NCBI RefSeq assembly: GCF_014174515.1
Contig: NZ_JACJUG010000034.1
Location: 1 to 40,429 of the forward strand
From: Mitsuaria sp. WAJ17
Lineage (GTDB): Bacteria; Pseudomonadota; Gammaproteobacteria; Burkholderiales; Burkholderiaceae_C
DNA length: 40,429 nt
Direction: 5' to 3'
Under the pieces are notes generated by a model. It worked only from the letters and a program-made list of their open reading frames with translations. It was not told the origin of the DNA and ran no database searches. The position numbers and the translations under genes are program-made. Positions within the stretch are counted from its first letter, which is position 1. Each line of letters begins with the position of its first letter. Of the stretch, positions 1-7,006 are shown piece by piece.

Positions 1-1365
1 CCAGCGCGCGGGGCGGCTCGACCAGCAGCACCTCGAAGCAGGCCTCGGGCGCGGGGCGGGTGCGGCCTGGCGTCCGCTCGCCGGACAGACGGCGTAGCAG
101 CCGTTGCAGGCTAGCGTCCAGCGCCTCCCAGTGCACCGGAAGCAGCACCAGCAGGCGCTGGCGGTGTGGCCGGGGGGGCCGGGCAGGCTGGTCCAGGCCT
201 GCAGGGCGCTGGCGTAGGCCTGCACGGTGACGCGCGAGTCCGCCGCCATGGCCGGGGTCGCGGCCTTGTCATGCGCCAGCTGCCACAGGCCGCAGCGGTG
301 CCAGCGTTCGGCGTCTCCCCAGTCAGGCCGGTCCAGCAGTGGGTAGAGGCAGAGGCCCTGCAGCGGCAGGCCCTGGGCGCGCGCCTGCAGGGCCTCCCCC
401 GCCATCTCGTGCAGCCAGGCGGCACGGCCCATGCCTACATGGCCGGTTTCGGCCACCAGCAAGGGACGGCCATAGCGCTGGAAGGCCTGCTGCAGCAGCG
501 CCCAGAGCGGCTGGCGTCGCGGCTCGCGCAGGTGCCACGCCAGGCGCTTCTCGGTTGTGACCTCCCACTGGCTGCTGTGGTAGTGGTTGAAGCCCAGCCA
601 GTCCAGGGCGCCCTCATGGCCACCCAGCCCTGGCTCCAGCCGGCCGCTGAGCAGGTCCAGGGCCTGCCACTGGTAGTCGCGGACCTGCCGTGCCAGTGCG
701 TCCAGCTCGGGCCGCTCGGGTGGCGCGGCCACGTGGACCAGGGGCTCGACGTGCAGGAAGCGCGCCTGCGGATCCACCGCGCGAATGGCGGCCATGCCCG
801 CAAGGGCTGCCCGCGCCAGGCGCCGCTTGATCTGGTAGCCGCTGAGCTCGCTGCCGGCTCCTTCCGCCTGCGTGGGGGCACCCCCGGCGGGTTGGAAGAA
901 GCCGCCGACGCTGGCGGCCCAGGCCAGGAAGCTGATCTCGTTGATGGGCGTGTAGAAGCGCGGGGCCTCGCAGAGCGGCCGCAGGGTGCGCGCCACCGCG
1001 CCCGCGAAGCGCGCGAAGCGCTCGATGAGGGCGTCGTCGAAGAGCGAAAGATCCGAAGGCAGGCCGTAGTGCATCAGCGTCCACAGGGGCTGGATGCCGG
1101 CGCGGCGGGCCGCCTGCGCCATGCGCACGGCGCGGCCGAGGTCCAGTGCGCCGCCCGCGCCCTCGCTAAGGCGCCAGCCTATGCTTTCGCGCAGCGTGCG
1201 CAGGCCCAGGCGGGCGGCGCGGCGGTAGTCCTCGTCCAGGCGGGCCAGGTGGCCGGTTGCTCGCACCATGTCCAGGGCTTCGCCGGCCGCGTTGACGTGG
1301 TCGGAGCCTTCGTAGCCGCCCATCCAGAACGAGGGCAGCAGGAGGCCGCAGGGCCCTTTGCTCAA
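1..1365 (-). CDS. Family-1-like glycoside hydrolase (beta-glucosidase type), 3' end unclear
   Basis: A TIM-barrel glycoside hydrolase resembling family 1. The start shown is TTG at 1363-1365, preceded by GGGGAGGGG at good spacing; no ATG lies upstream within the gap to gmhA. Visible features are an N-terminal FWMGGYEGSDHVN, then RLDEDYRRAARLGLRTLRESIGWRL, TPINEISFLAW with the NE pair expected for the acid/base Glu, and LLVAETGHVG with the probable nucleophile Glu. The recognisable domain ends near base 180 (about 395 residues), the usual length. Beyond the seven-G run at 172-178 the frame becomes Cys/Arg-rich and looks wrong, although no stop appears before the window edge. It lies 25 bases after gmhA, last in a heptose operon, so trimming or remodelling of a surface glycan is a reasonable guess. 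The substrate is unknown. Confidence 0.7.
   Translation of the reverse strand, partial: MSKGPCGLLLPSFWMGGYEGSDHVNAAGEALDMVRATGHLARLDEDYRRAARLGLRTLRESIGWRLSEGAGGALDLGRAVRMAQAARRAGIQPLWTLMHYGLPSDLSLFDDALIERFARFAGAVARTLRPLCEAPRFYTPINEISFLAWAASVGGFFQPAGGAPTQAEGAGSELSGYQIKRRLARAALAGMAAIRAVDPQARFLHVEPLVHVAAPPERPELDALARQVRDYQWQALDLLSGRLEPGLGGHEGALDWLGFNHYHSSQWEVTTEKRLAWHLREPRRQPLWALLQQAFQRYGRPLLVAETGHVGMGRAAWLHEMAGEALQARAQGLPLQGLCLYPLLDRPDWGDAERWHRCGLWQLAHDKAATPAMAADSRVTVQAYASALQAWTSLPGPPGHTASACWCCFRCTGRRWTLACNGCYAVCPASGRQAAPAPRPRPASRCCWSSRPARW
2..148 (-). CDS. N-terminus of a glycosyltransferase-like protein (runs off the left edge)
   Basis: The minus-strand frame with codons ending at 148 reads as a sensible protein start: a hydrophobic strand (VLLPVHWEALDASLQRLLRR), then a basic helix, then FEVLLVEPPRAL. 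This resembles the N-terminal strand-helix-strand of GT1/GT4 glycosyltransferases whose family pattern is LSHLRWDFVYQRPQ followed by VLFVEEP. Only about 49 residues are in the window. The start shown is a GTG at 146-148, but the same frame stays open further upstream into the glycoside hydrolase gene, so the true start is uncertain. It could be a separate gene overlapping the hydrolase or the second half of a fusion broken by a frameshift at the seven-G run 172-178. The family call is tentative because no catalytic region is visible. Confidence 0.4.
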   Translation of the reverse strand, partial: MLLPVHWEALDASLQRLLRRLSGERTPGRTRPAPEACFEVLLVEPPRAL

Positions 1366-1390
1366 GACGGGCCCCTCCCCAGGCCGAGGC

Positions 1391-2026
1391 TCAGCACGCC
1401 GCCGGCAGCGCACCGGCCAGGCCCAGACAGTGCTCGATCTGCGCACACAGCACATGGCCGATGAAGATGTGCGCCTCCTGAATGCGCGCCGTGTCCTCGT
1501 GCGGCACCACGATGCACTGATCGCAGAAGCTGGGCATGTAGCCACCGTCCCGGCCAGCCAGACCCACGGTGTGCAGACCGGCGGATCGGGCCGCCGCCAG
1601 GGCCCGCAGCACGCTGCGGGACTTGCCCGAGGTCGAGATGCCGATGGCGCAGTCCCCCGGTCGGCCCAGGGCCGCGACCTGGCGGGCGAAGACCTCGTCG
1701 TAGCCATAGTCGTTGGCCACGCTGGTGAGTACCGAGCTGTCGGTGGTCAGGGCCAAGGCGGCCAGTGGGCGGCGCTCGCGCTGGAAGCGGCCGCTGAGTT
1801 CCGCCGCCAGGTGCTGGCAATCCGCGGCCGAGCCGCCATTGCCGAATAAGAGCAGGGTGTGACCGGCGCGCAGCACGGCGCCCAACTGGCGTCCGATCTG
1901 TCCCACAAGCACCTGCTGCCGGTGCAGCTCATGGAAGACCGACTGGTGCTCCTGCAGCTGGCGGTGGAAGAGCAGGCCCAGCTCGTTGACCAGGCCCTGG
2001 CCGGGCAGGCAGGGGGTGACGCTCAT
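1391..2026 (-). CDS. gmhA: Phosphoheptose isomerase (sedoheptulose-7-phosphate isomerase)
   Basis: Cytosolic SIS-domain enzyme converting sedoheptulose 7-phosphate to D-glycero-D-manno-heptose 7-phosphate, the first step of ADP-heptose synthesis. The 211-residue product carries the family signature GNGGSAADCQHLAAEL, the segment SSVLTSVANDYGYDEVF, the phosphate-binding GISTSGKSRSVLRAL and a C-terminal AHIFIGHVLCAQIEH. Its length is close to the family's usual 190-200. The ATG overlaps the hldA stop as ATGA, so translation is likely coupled. With hldA and hldC upstream and gmhB at 10116-10763, the whole pathway is present in the window. The identification is firm; whether it serves the LPS core or a separate polymer cannot be told from sequence. 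Confidence 0.95.
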   Translation of the reverse strand: MSVTPCLPGQGLVNELGLLFHRQLQEHQSVFHELHRQQVLVGQIGRQLGAVLRAGHTLLLFGNGGSAADCQHLAAELSGRFQRERRPLAALALTTDSSVLTSVANDYGYDEVFARQVAALGRPGDCAIGISTSGKSRSVLRALAAARSAGLHTVGLAGRDGGYMPSFCDQCIVVPHEDTARIQEAHIFIGHVLCAQIEHCLGLAGALPAAC

Positions 2027-2952
2027 GCCGGGCCTTCCTCGACGATGCCCATCTCGGCCAGGCTCAGCCGCGCGGTGCCGAACTTGCCGACCACGATGCC
2101 CGCCGCCCGATTCGCCGCGCGCACGGCCTGCTCCAGGCTGCAGCCGCGCACCAGGAAGCAGGTGAGGGCGGCCAGCGCGGTGTCGCCCGCGCCGCTGACG
2201 TCATAGACCTCGCGTGCCTCGGCCGGCACATGCAGGGTGGGGCCGCCGCGCGTGTACAGCGTCATACCCTCGGCGCCGCGCGTCACCAGCAGGTGCTGCA
2301 GTTCCAGCCGGGCCATGAGGGCCTGCAGCTTGGGCTCCAGGGCCTGCTCGTCCGGCCAGTCCCCCAGCGCCGCCTGCAGCTCGATCAGGTTGGGCTTGAG
2401 CAGCCAGGCGCCGCGGTAGGCCTCCAGGTCCCGGTTCTTGGGATCGACCAGGGTGCGGCAGCCCGCGCGCCGTGCATCCAGCAGCAGCTGGGCGCTCTCA
2501 CTGAGCGTGCCCTTGCCGTAGTCCGACAGCAGCAGGTAGCGGTACTGCGGCAGCAGCGGCCTGACCAGGGACATGAGGGCCTCGGCCACTTCGGCGGGCA
2601 GGGGCTGCTCGATGTCCATGCGCAGCAGCTGCTGGCGCTGGCTGACCATGCGTATCTTTTGCGTCGTGGGGAAGAGGTGGCTGCGCACCCAGTGTCGCTC
2701 GATGTTGGGGTGGTCCAGCAGGCGCTCCAGGCACAGGCCGGCGGCGTCCTCGCCCACGGAACCGGCGAGGCTGCAGGGGCAGCCCAGGCTGGCCAGGTTC
2801 AGTGCGACATTGGAGGCGCCGCCTGCCCGTGGGTCGCGCCGCTGCATGCGCAGCACGGGCACCGGCGCCTCGGGCGAGATGCGCTGCACGGCGCCTTCCA
2901 GGTAGACGTCCAGCATGCAGTCGCCCACGACCAGCACTTCGGGCCGTTTCAT
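2023..2952 (-). CDS. hldA: D-glycero-beta-D-manno-heptose-7-phosphate kinase (HldE domain I type)
   Basis: PfkB-family sugar kinase that phosphorylates heptose 7-phosphate at C1. The 309-residue protein matches the kinase half of E. coli HldE: VVGDCMLDVYLEGAVQRISP near the N-terminus, AGGASNVALNLASLG, the substrate/ATP region LVDPKNRDLEAYRGAWLLKPN, and the PfkB signature YDVSGAGDT holding the catalytic Asp near the C-terminus. As in many betaproteobacteria the kinase and nucleotidyltransferase are separate genes. It overlaps hldC upstream and gmhA downstream by ATGA junctions, so all three should be translated from one message. The name hldA is used for the stand-alone kinase; rfaE1 is a synonym. 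Confidence 0.93.
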   Translation of the reverse strand: MKRPEVLVVGDCMLDVYLEGAVQRISPEAPVPVLRMQRRDPRAGGASNVALNLASLGCPCSLAGSVGEDAAGLCLERLLDHPNIERHWVRSHLFPTTQKIRMVSQRQQLLRMDIEQPLPAEVAEALMSLVRPLLPQYRYLLLSDYGKGTLSESAQLLLDARRAGCRTLVDPKNRDLEAYRGAWLLKPNLIELQAALGDWPDEQALEPKLQALMARLELQHLLVTRGAEGMTLYTRGGPTLHVPAEAREVYDVSGAGDTALAALTCFLVRGCSLEQAVRAANRAAGIVVGKFGTARLSLAEMGIVEEGPA

Positions 2953-3464
2953 CGGGCAGCCTCGCGTCCTCGCGCGGGCGCGCCGCCGCGGATGTGTTGC
3001 AGCAGCGCTGTCGTCGAATGACCGGCGGCATGGGGCTCAATCTCGGTCCGGCCGCCCCAGCCGGCGACGAGGGCGGACTCGGGCAGGCACTCGGGGCGGT
3101 AGTCTCCGCCCTTCACATAGACCTCGGGCTTCAACAGCTCCAGCAGCACGGCAGGCCCGTTCTCGTCGAACCAGCTGACCCAGCTCACGCAGCCCAGGGC
3201 CGCGACAAGGCGGGCGCGCTGCGGCAGCGCCAGCACCGGGCGGCGGCCGGGCTTGCCGAGCCGGCCGGCCGAGGCGTCCGTGTTGAGCGCCACCAGCAGG
3301 CAGGCTCCATGGCGGCGCGCCCGCTCCAGGCAGGCCACATGGCCGACATGCAGGAGGTCGAAGACCCCGTTGGTGAACACCAGCGGCCGCGGCAGCCGCA
3401 CCAGGAGTGCGGGAAGGGCTGACGGCGCCAGGCATTTGCTCGAGCTGTCCCAGGCGTTCTGCAC
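2949..3464 (-). CDS. hldC: D-glycero-beta-D-manno-heptose-1-phosphate adenylyltransferase
   Basis: Nucleotidyltransferase of the cytidylyltransferase superfamily, equivalent to the second domain of HldE; it makes ADP-heptose from heptose 1-phosphate and ATP. The 171-residue product has LVFTNGVFDLLHVGHV with the HxGH motif, then LLVALNTDASAGRL and LKPEVYVKGGDYRPE, all diagnostic. The start is GTG at 3462-3464, preceded by GGAGG about ten bases upstream. The C-terminus HSTTALLQHIRGG extends slightly past the usual end. It is the first gene of the heptose operon and has a sigma-54-type promoter at 3502-3517 and an enhancer-like motif at 3576-3591 upstream. Confidence 0.93.
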   Translation of the reverse strand: MQNAWDSSSKCLAPSALPALLVRLPRPLVFTNGVFDLLHVGHVACLERARRHGACLLVALNTDASAGRLGKPGRRPVLALPQRARLVAALGCVSWVSWFDENGPAVLLELLKPEVYVKGGDYRPECLPESALVAGWGGRTEIEPHAAGHSTTALLQHIRGGAPARGREAAR

Positions 3465-3501
3465 GGTGCAGGACCTCCGTTTTGGATGAGTGACGCGCCG
3501 T

Positions 3502-3517
3502 GGCAGCGGGCGTGCCC
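3502..3517 (-). promoter_or_regulatory. Sigma-54 promoter for the hldC-hldA-gmhA operon
   Basis: Minus-strand GGGCACGCCCGCTGCC has GG-N10-GC spacing and an intact GGCAC at -24. The -12 half is CTGC instead of TTGC. The predicted start of transcription lies about 27 bases before the hldC GTG. Confidence 0.5.
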
Positions 3518-3575
3518 GGCCTGGCGCCGGGTCTTCCGGGCGGCGGCTGATCGAGCCGGGAATGGGCCGAAGGAC

Positions 3576-3591
3576 TTACCGCAAGGATTGC
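3576..3591 (+). promoter_or_regulatory. Candidate enhancer (activator-binding) motif upstream of hldC
   Basis: TTACCGCAAGGATTGC resembles the motifs at 18688, 34220, 11699 and 31093. It lies roughly 85-100 bases upstream of the predicted hldC transcription start, a normal position for a sigma-54 enhancer. The assignment rests on similarity by eye. Confidence 0.4.
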
Positions 3592-3612
3592 AGTGCGCTG
3601 CCGCCGGAAGCC

Positions 3613-6276
3613 TCAGGAGGCCGGGGCCTGCGCGCTGCGCGGCTGTGGCGTGGCGCAGGAGATCAGGCGCAGCACATGCTCCGGGTCCACCGGCTTGGTC
3701 AGGTGGTGGTCGAAGCCGGCGGCGATGGCCTCGCGGCGGTCGGCTTCCTGCCCCCAGCCGGTGATGGCGATCAGCAAGGGCTGCTCCCCGCCGGGCAGTT
3801 CGCGAATGGCGCGTGCCACCTCCTTGCCGTCCTGCAGAGGCATGCCGATGTCCAGCAGGCAGACGTCGGCGGGATCGGCACTGAAGGCCGCGACGGCCTG
3901 CGCGCCGTCGTAGGCGCAGCTGACCCGGTGGCCGTGCATCTGCAGCAGCGCGGAGAGGCTCTGCGCGGCCTCCTCGTTGTCATCGGCGATCAGTACGTGC
4001 ATGGGCCGGGTCGGCAGCGGCCGGGGCATGGCCGGGGCGGGTTCGCGGGGACCAGGCTGGCTCACATGCAGCAGCGGAATGCGCACCGTGAAGCAGCTGC
4101 CGCGGCCCGGCCCCTCGCTGGTGGCCGTGATGCTGCCGCCGTGCAGTCCCACCAGGCCGCGGGCCAGCGCCAGGCCGATGCCCAGGCCGCCGCCGGGCTT
4201 GCCTTCGTCGCTGCTGCCCAGCCGGGTGTACATGTGGAAGACGTCGCCCAACGACTCCGGCGGCATGCCGATGCCGTTGTCGCTGACCTCGATGCACAAC
4301 TCGCCCTTGCCGGCACGCGCGCGCAGCCGGATCTCGCCGCCCGGCTCGGTGTATTTGGCCGCATTGCCCAGCAGATTGGCGATCACTTGAGAGAGGCGCA
4401 GCCCGTCGGCATCGAAGCCCAGCGGGCGGCGCGGCAGGTCCAGCAGCAGGCGATGCTGCTTGGCGTCGATGAGCGGGCGCACCGCCTCGACCGCGTTGTC
4501 GATGATGCTGCCCAGTTCCACGCGGTCCAGGCGCAGCAGCAGCGCGCCGCGGGCGATGCGGGAGATGTCCAGAAGGTCGTCCAGCAGCAGCGCCATATGG
4601 CGCACCTGGCGGTCGATCAGCTCATTGCCCCAGCGCTTCTGTTCCTCGGTGGCGCTGCTGGCGCTGGCGAGGTGGGCGGCCTGGCGTATCGGCGCGAGCA
4701 GGTTGCGCAGTTCGTGGGCCAGGGTGGCGATGAATTCGTCCTTGCGGCGGTCGGCGTCGCGCAGCTGTTGCTCATGGCGCCGGCGATCGCTGACATTGGC
4801 GGCCCACACCGCCAGCGAATTGCCCATGGGAGAAACGATGCAGTGGAAGGACTGCCCCCGGCCGCGGCTGCCCTCCGGTGCGCAGAACTCGAACTCGCAG
4901 GTCTCGTTGCGCAGCAGTGCTCGCTGGCATTGCGCGAGCAGGTCGGCCCGGCGCTGCCAGACGTCCACGAAGATGTCCTGCACAGGCCGCCCGGTCAGCT
5001 GCTCGCGCCGGCCTTTCAGCGCGCGCGTGGCGGCGGTATTGAGGTAGTCCAGGCGAAAGTCCTCCAACTGGCCGCTGGCATCGCGCACCGGGCTCAACAC
5101 ACCGAAGGGCACGGCCGAGGCGTCGAGCACGGCCTCGAAGCGCAACTCCGAGGCCTGCAGGGCAGCGCGGGTGCGGGCACGCTCGATGAAGAGCACGGCC
5201 TTGTTGGCGCACATGTCCATCGCGGTTCGCTCGCGGGCGTTGGGCAGGCGGGCGTCCCGCAGGAAGATGCTCATGACCCCCATCAGTTCGCCCTGGTCGC
5301 TGATCAGCGGCAGGGCGTGGGCAGCATGGAGCTGGCGGCTGGCCATGAGGGCCCGGATGGGCTGGCAGCGCGGGTCGGCCTGCATGTCCTGCACCAGGAC
5401 GCGGGCCCGCTCCCTCATGGCCATGCCGCAGATGCCACCGTTGGCGATGAGGCGCTCCAGCTCTGCGGCGGAGATGTCGTCGAAGCCCACCTGCGCCGTG
5501 ACGCGGGGCCGACCCTCGTGAGGCACGCAGAATAGGCCACAGCGACTGCGGTGGATCTCCATGGCCGTGGCCAGCACCTGCTGCAGCTGCTCCTCGACCG
5601 TGCCCGGTGCCAGCAGGCGGCTGCTCAGCTCGTGCAGGCGGCGCAGGTCCTCCAGCTGCTCGCCCAGCGCGGCTTTGGCGCTCTGCAGGTCCACCTCGGC
5701 GCGCTTGCGGGCGCTGATGTCGATGCCGGCGCCCTGAACTCGGGTGTGGCGGGTCTCGGCGTCCAGGCTGACCTGCCCGCACAGCAGCACCCAGTAAGGC
5801 AGGCCGTCAGCATCGCTGAGCTCCAACTCATGGAGGAAGAGGCGGCGCGGGCCGACGGCGAGGCCGTCCAGCAGCGCCCTCAGCCGGCCGGCGGAGGCCT
5901 GCGGCATCCGGGCCAGCCAGGCGTCCAGGGCATGGGAGCCGGGGGTCCAGGGGAGCTGCAGCATCTCCGCGAAGCGGGGGGACGTCTGGAGGCTGCGATG
6001 CTGAAGATCCAGCTCGAAGAGGCCCAGGCCGGCCTTCTCGACGATCTGGCGTTGCTGCTGCTCGGCGTGTTCGGCCTTCAGCGCGGACTGCTGCAGGCGG
6101 CGCAGTCGTCGCGCCACCAGCAGCACCCCTGCGCTGCCCAGCAGGGCCGCGGCCAGCAGCGTTTGGGGGCCGGCGGCAGCAGGCCGGCCAGCCCTGTGGT
6201 CCCGGCCAGCCAGGCGAGCGCCAACCCGCCCAGCAGCAGGGTGAAGCTCGGCAGCGCGCCGGCAAGGACGCAGCAC
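3613..6276 (-). CDS. Hybrid sensor histidine kinase (PAS-GAF-PAS-HisKA-HATPase-REC); N-terminus frameshifted
   Basis: Multidomain sensor kinase with a C-terminal receiver. In order from the N-terminus: a hydrophobic helix and basic stop-transfer (VLLVARRLRRL), a PAS domain (GLFELDLQ to GIDISARKRAE), a GAF domain (ELSSRLLAPGTVEEQL to NKAVLFIERAR), a second PAS (FEAVLDASAVPFGVL to NVSDRRRHE), HisKA with phospho-His in LAHELRN, HATPase with N box LLGNAAKY and G boxes DNGIGMP and GGGLGIGLALARGL, then a REC domain with MHVLIADDNEE and phospho-Asp in LLDIGMP. The first ~37 codons of this frame look non-native. The membrane region that should precede them is in another minus frame, 6170-6425, and one extra C in the run at 6165-6169 would join them. 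The two-component partner could be the divergent activator at 7007. No HPt domain is seen. Confidence 0.88.
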   Translation of the reverse strand: MLRPCRRAAELHPAAGRVGARLAGRDHRAGRPAAAGPQTLLAAALLGSAGVLLVARRLRRLQQSALKAEHAEQQQRQIVEKAGLGLFELDLQHRSLQTSPRFAEMLQLPWTPGSHALDAWLARMPQASAGRLRALLDGLAVGPRRLFLHELELSDADGLPYWVLLCGQVSLDAETRHTRVQGAGIDISARKRAEVDLQSAKAALGEQLEDLRRLHELSSRLLAPGTVEEQLQQVLATAMEIHRSRCGLFCVPHEGRPRVTAQVGFDDISAAELERLIANGGICGMAMRERARVLVQDMQADPRCQPIRALMASRQLHAAHALPLISDQGELMGVMSIFLRDARLPNARERTAMDMCANKAVLFIERARTRAALQASELRFEAVLDASAVPFGVLSPVRDASGQLEDFRLDYLNTAATRALKGRREQLTGRPVQDIFVDVWQRRADLLAQCQRALLRNETCEFEFCAPEGSRGRGQSFHCIVSPMGNSLAVWAANVSDRRRHEQQLRDADRRKDEFIATLAHELRNLLAPIRQAAHLASASSATEEQKRWGNELIDRQVRHMALLLDDLLDISRIARGALLLRLDRVELGSIIDNAVEAVRPLIDAKQHRLLLDLPRRPLGFDADGLRLSQVIANLLGNAAKYTEPGGEIRLRARAGKGELCIEVSDNGIGMPPESLGDVFHMYTRLGSSDEGKPGGGLGIGLALARGLVGLHGGSITATSEGPGRGSCFTVRIPLLHVSQPGPREPAPAMPRPLPTRPMHVLIADDNEEAAQSLSALLQMHGHRVSCAYDGAQAVAAFSADPADVCLLDIGMPLQDGKEVARAIRELPGGEQPLLIAITGWGQEADRREAIAAGFDHHLTKPVDPEHVLRLISCATPQPRSAQAPAS

Positions 6277-6425
6277 ACCAGGGCCAACGACACGAGGGCC
6301 CAGGGTGCGTTTGCGATGGTGGTGGACTGCTGGACGACGGCTTGCTCGGTGAGGATGGCCAGAAGGGCCGTCGCCAGTGCGAGGGCGTGCGCCTGCCAGC
6401 GCCTCGGACTCCCTGCAGTTGGCAT
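6165..6425 (-). pseudogene. Out-of-frame membrane N-terminus of the hybrid kinase
   Basis: From an ATG at 6423-6425 this frame encodes about 86 residues with three hydrophobic segments: ALALATALLAILTEQAVV, WALVSLALVCCVLAGALP and LLLGGLALAWLAGTTGLAGL. It then degenerates into a Cys/Trp/Arg-rich tail past the GGGGG at 6165-6169. The fourth hydrophobic segment (QTLLAAALLGSAGVLLVA) is in the kinase frame. Joined, they would make a compact four-helix membrane sensor, as in DUF4118-type kinases, ahead of the first PAS domain, about 937 residues in all. Whether the break is real, phase-variable or a sequencing error cannot be told here. Confidence 0.6.
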
Positions 6426-6641
6426 GGGTATCTGCCCTTATGGGTACTCAATCGGCGGCCCTGGCGCTGCTCCTCCTGCTCTGCGGGCGATGGAGCAGTG
6501 CCTGACCTGCTATTGAAGCACATCGAAGGTGATATTTGTAAGCATCGACCCCCGCAGTGCCGTATGCTGTCTGGTGTCGCCGGGAATGCCAACGTCGGCG
6601 TCGTTTGGCCTGCGGAAGACTCCGGCCTTCTTCGCGCTGAA

Positions 6642-6803
6642 TCAAGGAAGGTTTTCCTTGCGGCGGCGGTGGGTGCGCTGCACACAGCACACGCCCATGA
6701 CGCTCAGAGTGAGCAGGCCGAGCCATGTGAGGCAGCGGCTGGCGCGGCTGAATGACCCCAGGGACTGAAGGTGCTCATGGCCGGGAATATGCGATGGATA
6801 CAT
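6642..6803 (-). CDS. Small membrane protein, 53 residues
   Basis: ATG at 6801-6803 follows GGAGAG at a good distance. The product has a polar N-terminus (MYPSHIPGHEHLQSLG), one hydrophobic helix (CLTWLGLLTLSVMGVCCV) and a basic tail (RTHRRRKENLP), the pattern of a single-pass inner-membrane protein with its tail in the cytoplasm. A sigma-54-type element lies at 6838-6853, about 24 bases before the start from the predicted transcription start. Function is unknown. It is accepted because ribosome site, topology and promoter agree; the family was not recognised. Confidence 0.5.
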   Translation of the reverse strand: MYPSHIPGHEHLQSLGSFSRASRCLTWLGLLTLSVMGVCCVQRTHRRRKENLP

Positions 6804-6837
6804 GGATCTCTCCGTCTGTCGTGCATTGCGGGCCTTG

Positions 6838-6853
6838 GGCAATGGACGTTCCT
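6838..6853 (-). promoter_or_regulatory. Sigma-54 promoter for the small membrane protein
   Basis: Minus-strand AGGAACGTCCATTGCC has a perfect TTGC at -12 and GG at -24 with N10 spacing. The -24 element is AGGAAC rather than TGGCAC. The predicted leader is about 24 bases. Confidence 0.45.
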
Positions 6854-6920
6854 GAGGCAGAAAAAATGTAGTGTCACAAGCTGATGCAAATGACCGCTTG
6901 AGCATTGCATATTTCGAACG

Positions 6921-6930
6921 GCAACGTTGC
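6921..6930. promoter_or_regulatory. Perfect 10-bp palindrome in the divergent control region
   Basis: GCAACGTTGC is a perfect inverted repeat between the small membrane gene (minus) and the sigma-54 activator gene (plus). It lies about 95 bases upstream of the predicted start of the former. It resembles the GCAA-N3-TTGC core of the enhancer-like motif, with one base less in the centre. Confidence 0.3.
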
Positions 6931-6938
6931 AAGATGTG

Positions 6939-6954
6939 GGGAAGTCCTCCTGCT
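6939..6954 (+). promoter_or_regulatory. Weak sigma-54-like element before the activator gene
   Basis: GGGAAGTCCTCCTGCT satisfies GG-N10-GC, but both halves are weak (GGGAAG and CTGC). The predicted transcription start would lie about 40 bases before the GTG at 7007. Low weight. Confidence 0.2.
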
Positions 6955-7006
6955 CGCAGTCGTGCAGGGCAGTGGCCATTTGAACGGGACCTAGAAGGGA
7001 GACTGC

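Noticed and set aside
166..1464. Long plus-strand open frame across the heptose/hydrolase genes
   Set aside because: It is antisense to a recognisable glycoside hydrolase and is Gln/Ala/Arg-rich with no domain, as expected for shadow frames at this GC content.
6645..6660. AAGGAAGGTTTTCCTT inverted repeat as a terminator
   Set aside because: It lies at the 3' end of the small membrane protein gene's coding sequence, has a weak A/T-rich stem and no T-run beyond it.
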